Source of the DNA: an uncultured Ignavibacteriota bacterium
Lineage (GTDB): Bacteria > Bacteroidota > Ignavibacteria > UBA10030 > UBA8401
DNA: 36,165 bases
Direction of reading: 5' to 3'
Assembly (NCBI GenBank): GCA_903861125.1
Contig: CAIOTF010000024.1
Coordinates: 1 to 36,165 of the forward strand
Part shown: positions 32,557 through 36,165 of the stretch, piece after piece
Layout: the number at the start of each line of letters is the position of its first letter
Position numbering within the stretch: the stretch's first letter is position 1
Position numbers and translations under genes: made by a program
Notes under the pieces: generated by a model
What the model was told of the DNA's origin: nothing
Database searches by the model: none
Seen by the model: only the letters and a program-made list of their open reading frames with translations

Positions 32557-35500
32557 ATGAGAGTTTACCGGAAAACAATACGTGCTGCGGTTCTATTGCT
32601 GATTGTTACAGCAATAAGTTTTGCACAATTAAGCGGTACCAAAACAGTAGGAACCGGAGGAGACTACACTACCATTGGTGCGGCGATCACAGCATTGAAT
32701 GCTAATGGGGTTTCGGGTCCGGTTGTTTTTTCATTAACAGATGCAGCCTATTCGGAAACCGGGGCAAGTTTGTTGATTAAAGTAATCACCAATGTTCCGA
32801 CTGTGACCAACACAATTACCTTCAAACCAGCATCGGGGATTTCACCTGTTGTTACGATCAATGGATGTTCCTCATCAGCCGGTTCCGCTCAGTACAATGG
32901 ATTTACCGATTCATGCACAAGTTACATTACTATAGATGGGGCTAATTCCATTGCTGGCTCAACGAGAGATTTGACCTTCCTAATGAATGATGCAGTAAAC
33001 GGACGGAATATTTTGGCCTTATACGGTAACTGTGACAATATTACCGTAAAGAATACAAAATTTATTTATCAAGCAGTTTATAACAATGTCAATGCCGCAG
33101 ATGTTACTTCGGCAATCAATGTTGTCGGACAAACATCCGGAGCGGTTGATAACTTGACTATTGAAAATTGCCAAATAGCCAATTCTACAACGATGCCTAA
33201 CTACGGCATTTCTATCACAGGGTATATTACAGCTCCTGTTATTTATGGCACTACAGTAGTTGTAAAAAACAATGATGTGACAAGCCGTTGGAGAGGGATC
33301 TATTTCAGATATATTGGTGCCACCGGAAAAACTTCAGAAATATCAGGAAATACAGTTACATCGCCATCGACTACATTTACATATTCGGTCTATGGAATTC
33401 AGATGCAGACGGTAGCCGGAACAACCAACGTCTTAAAAAATAAAGTCATTACGTTAAAATCGAATGTGGCTGCATCGGCATCATACGGTATTTTTGGAGC
33501 CGGTGGTGTACCCTCCACGGTAATAAATATTGCGAATAATTTTGTTGCAGATATATATAATACCTATTCGACCACAGTACCTACGCCGGCACAATATGCC
33601 ATGTGTTTTGGTTCTACTGTTGATTCCGGAACATATAGCATTTATCATAATACGTTGACATTACCGACAAATTGTAATGTGTCAGGCAATGTGGTCGGTT
33701 TATACATAAGTTCATACGCGAATGTAACATTTAAAAATAATATTATTGTTAACAATTATACCTCAACCTCTACGTACGGAATTTATAAAAACTCGGCTAC
33801 ATCAACATTGACTGCAAATTATAATGATATTTACATTCCATCGGCCATTGGAAAATATGGCTATTTTGCGAAGAATGGGGTGACTGGTACTGCTTTGCGT
33901 GAAACATTTGCAGAGTGGAAAGATTCCACTTCACAAGATGCAAATTCAGATACGGCCGCAATCGTTCTCGCTTCGTCCACTAATCTGCATCTATCCGGAG
34001 CATCGATTGGAAATCCTCATCTTATTGGCGTTACGGGTCTTAATGTTACGACGGATATTGATGATGAAGTCCGCAGCACTACATATCCTTACAAAGGTGC
34101 TGATGAAAACATTACCACTCCGTTAGTGCCGGTACCTGCATTTACCGCATCATCTTTGCTGATTGACTTTGGGACATTGAAAAAAACAAGATCCAAAACT
34201 GATAGTGTGGTAGTGCAGAATAGTGGCGTCATAACGCTGAATATTACCGGTGTCACTTCTGATGTTGCAGATTTTACAGTAACACCTACTACGGCATCCG
34301 TAGCTCCATCGGCAAGTCAAAAATTTTATATGACTTATACTGCTACCAATGCAGGCTTGCAAACGGCAAACATTCGATTTGCGAATAATGGAACGAAAAC
34401 AGCAGACACCGTAGTTGTCAAAGGGACGTGTATCTATCCTGTTGTAACTATACGGTCAAAAAACATAAACCAAGGTAACGTCTCTATAGGAACAACCAAA
34501 AGGGATTCACTCTATGTAGTTAATAGCGGGACGGATACATTGCGAATAGATAGTTTGTATCGTAGCAAATCTGTTTTCACAATATCTCGCGCGGACACGG
34601 CGAAATATTCGGTAGCACCATCCGACAGTCAAAAAGTGTATGTAACGTTTGCCCCCGTTTCAGCCGGTACGGTTAATGATGCATTGATTATTTATCATGA
34701 TGCGCTAAATATGAGAGATACAATTTATCTCAGTGCTATCGGTGTGCAATCTCAATATTCGGCAAGACAAAAAAATATTGCCTTCGGCGGTGTTCTTGTG
34801 AGCGGAACGAAAAAAGACAGCTTGTATATTGTCAACAGCGGAGCCGCAACGCTGAAAATTGATTCGGTAATAGTATCGAATGCTAAATTTGTTGTCACTC
34901 CAGTTTCAGGGACAATAACTGCAGGAGATTCTTTGAAATATTCATTTACATATTCGCCGACCAGCACCGCCTCGGATACCGGTAAAGCTGTGTTTTACCA
35001 TAACGGTTCATCGTTACGAGATACGGTGATTCTTACAGGAAAAGGTATTCAGGCGATCTTCAGCTTTGCTCCGTCGACACTTGCATTTAAGACGCAAATT
35101 GTCGGTCAGAACAGAAAAGACAGCGTTACGGTATCGAACGTCGGAACATCGGCATTGACTATTTCCGGTGTTACCTCCACGAGTCCGGACTTCAGCATAT
35201 CACCGCTGAGTGCGACAATTGATACAGGAAAAACGCAGAAGTTCTTTATCACATTTACCCCTTCAGTTGCAGGCCTGAGGTCAGGAAAGATTGCTTTCGC
35301 ACATAACGGTGCATCGAAAGATACACTGTCTGCAAGCGGAAGCGGTATCGCTGTTGGCACGTTGCGATTGGCACATAATGCGACCAACGGAACTGAAGTC
35401 GCCTTCGAAGGTATTGCTACACGAGTAAAGGGTAACTATACGTATATGCAGGATACATCGTACGGCATGGTGATGTATATCTCATCCGGTCCGTGGAAAG

Positions 35501-36165
35501 ATTCTGTCACCAGCGGCGGTATTAAAGTTGGCGACAAGATCCGGGTTATAGGAAAGGTATCGGAATATAATTCGCTGAAGGAAGTAGTGGCAGCGGATCT
35601 GTATAACTTTACTGTTACCAGCCGTAACAATGCTCTTCCGGCGGCAAAGATCGTGACACTGGCAAAACTTGTCACCAACGGTGAGGATTATGAGGGTCAA
35701 TTGATCAAAGTCGTTGCGCTGAAAATAGTAGCCGGAACAGATACAGTGTATGCATCAGCAAAATCGTACAGTATCACCGATCCTTCCGATACAACAAAGA
35801 CGATAGTGTTGAGAATCCCGAATGCAACGGATAACACGGTTGCCGGTAAAAAGATCCTGACAAAACTGGTAACATTCACCGGTGTATTAGGTCAATTCAA
35901 TTCGTCGAATCCGGCCGCCGGGTATCAGATGATGGCAACCGACAGCTCTGACATTACGGATAATCTGTTGTTTGTACAGGACCTGATGGATATGATCCCG
36001 ACAGAATATCAGTTGGCACAAAACTATCCGAATCCATTCAATCCGTCCACTACGATCCAATACGGCTTACCGAAACAGAGCAACGTAACGGTAAAGATCT
36101 ATTCGGTGCTTGGCCAGGAGGTGAAAACGTTGGTGAATAATGACCAGAGTCCAAGCTTCTACCGG
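32557..36165 (+). CDS. Large multidomain T9SS cargo protein (beta-helix, four ASH repeats, OB-like region), 3'-truncated by the window edge
   Basis: The frame is open from the ATG at 32557, behind AAAGGAG, to the last base (1,203 codons). No stop is seen, and perhaps 20-30 residues are missing. A signal peptide (RAAVLLLIVTAISFAQ) precedes a beta-helix region (about residues 25-520) with pectate-lyase-like repeats (VDNLTIENCQIANS, VVVKNNDVTSRWRGIYF, ISGNTVTS). Four ASH/choice-of-anchor-type Ig repeats of about 100 residues begin near 529, 629, 729 and 829, each with a KxDSLxVxNSGT-like core. An OB-like region covers about 935-1132 (EVAFEGIATRVKGNYTYMQD, KVGDKIRVIGKVSEY). The T9SS sorting domain starts near 1149 (YQLAQNYPNPFNPSTTIQYG). 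Function is probably surface adhesion or binding, not certain. Confidence 0.85.
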   Translation, partial: MRVYRKTIRAAVLLLIVTAISFAQLSGTKTVGTGGDYTTIGAAITALNANGVSGPVVFSLTDAAYSETGASLLIKVITNVPTVTNTITFKPASGISPVVTINGCSSSAGSAQYNGFTDSCTSYITIDGANSIAGSTRDLTFLMNDAVNGRNILALYGNCDNITVKNTKFIYQAVYNNVNAADVTSAINVVGQTSGAVDNLTIENCQIANSTTMPNYGISITGYITAPVIYGTTVVVKNNDVTSRWRGIYFRYIGATGKTSEISGNTVTSPSTTFTYSVYGIQMQTVAGTTNVLKNKVITLKSNVAASASYGIFGAGGVPSTVINIANNFVADIYNTYSTTVPTPAQYAMCFGSTVDSGTYSIYHNTLTLPTNCNVSGNVVGLYISSYANVTFKNNIIVNNYTSTSTYGIYKNSATSTLTANYNDIYIPSAIGKYGYFAKNGVTGTALRETFAEWKDSTSQDANSDTAAIVLASSTNLHLSGASIGNPHLIGVTGLNVTTDIDDEVRSTTYPYKGADENITTPLVPVPAFTASSLLIDFGTLKKTRSKTDSVVVQNSGVITLNITGVTSDVADFTVTPTTASVAPSASQKFYMTYTATNAGLQTANIRFANNGTKTADTVVVKGTCIYPVVTIRSKNINQGNVSIGTTKRDSLYVVNSGTDTLRIDSLYRSKSVFTISRADTAKYSVAPSDSQKVYVTFAPVSAGTVNDALIIYHDALNMRDTIYLSAIGVQSQYSARQKNIAFGGVLVSGTKKDSLYIVNSGAATLKIDSVIVSNAKFVVTPVSGTITAGDSLKYSFTYSPTSTASDTGKAVFYHNGSSLRDTVILTGKGIQAIFSFAPSTLAFKTQIVGQNRKDSVTVSNVGTSALTISGVTSTSPDFSISPLSATIDTGKTQKFFITFTPSVAGLRSGKIAFAHNGASKDTLSASGSGIAVGTLRLAHNATNGTEVAFEGIATRVKGNYTYMQDTSYGMVMYISSGPWKDSVTSGGIKVGDKIRVIGKVSEYNSLKEVVAADLYNFTVTSRNNALPAAKIVTLAKLVTNGEDYEGQLIKVVALKIVAGTDTVYASAKSYSITDPSDTTKTIVLRIPNATDNTVAGKKILTKLVTFTGVLGQFNSSNPAAGYQMMATDSSDITDNLLFVQDLMDMIPTEYQLAQNYPNPFNPSTTIQYGLPKQSNVTVKIYSVLGQEVKTLVNNDQSPSFYR

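Noticed and set aside
33899-34126. + strand 75-codon frame within the last gene
   Set aside because: It is out of frame inside the large cargo-protein gene, whose frame is continuous from 32557 to the window end.

Overview
The window is a late part of a large, co-directional flagellar and motility gene cluster (about 1-21,900), followed by two signalling genes and then a separate block of envelope and secreted-protein genes (about 23,250-36,165). Almost everything is on the + strand. The sequence suggests a flagellated member of the Bacteroidota/FCB assemblage. FlgH and FlgI (L and P rings) indicate an outer membrane. A TonB-dependent receptor with an N-terminal carboxypeptidase-regulatory-like domain is typical of that group. 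Two large secreted proteins carry type IX secretion (T9SS) C-terminal sorting domains of the NYPNPFNPSTTI form, common in Ignavibacteria, Calditrichota and relatives. An Ignavibacteria-like lineage is my best guess, but it is an inference from protein style only.

Region 1 (1-6,060) holds export and placement genes: a 5'-truncated flhB, flhA, flhF, flhG, a 73-aa two-helix membrane protein and fliA (sigma-28). Region 2 (6,075-9,430) has an HDOD protein, a soluble GAF-histidine kinase and an unusual bitopic membrane protein whose C-terminal helix motif resembles that of SwrB/DUF2802-type motility proteins. Region 3 (9,427-16,855) has the rod, rings and hook-filament junction: flgF, flgG, flgA, flgH, flgI, flgJ (fused to a lytic transglycosylase), flgN, flgK, flgL. 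Region 4 (16,863-20,690) has two different stator pairs (a MotA/PomA-type pair, then an E. coli-like MotAB pair) separated by fliW and csrA, the post-transcriptional flagellin control pair. Region 5 (20,677-23,245) has a response regulator with a degenerate HD-GYP domain and a REC-histidine kinase, with a possible small minus-strand gene between them. Gene spacing in regions 1-4 is mostly overlapping or under 40 nt, so this looks like one long operon. Flagellin, hook, MS ring, C ring and chemotaxis genes are not in the window.

Region 6 (23,246-23,766) is an AT-rich intergenic stretch with a near-perfect palindrome and a 33-codon minus-strand ORF behind a textbook Shine-Dalgarno sequence. Region 7 (23,767-30,213) has an ECF sigma factor, a 426-bp gap where an anti-sigma gene might be expected, a TonB-dependent receptor, a DUF4876-like lipoprotein and a DUF6850-like outer-membrane barrel; the last three genes overlap or abut and probably form an uptake or surface module. 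Region 8 (30,253-end) has two T9SS cargo proteins: a 748-aa Asp-box/YCF48-like beta-propeller protein and a protein of more than 1,200 aa, cut by the window end, built of a beta-helix, four ASH-type Ig repeats, an OB-like region and a sorting domain.

No tRNA, rRNA, CRISPR array, insertion sequence or phage gene was recognised.
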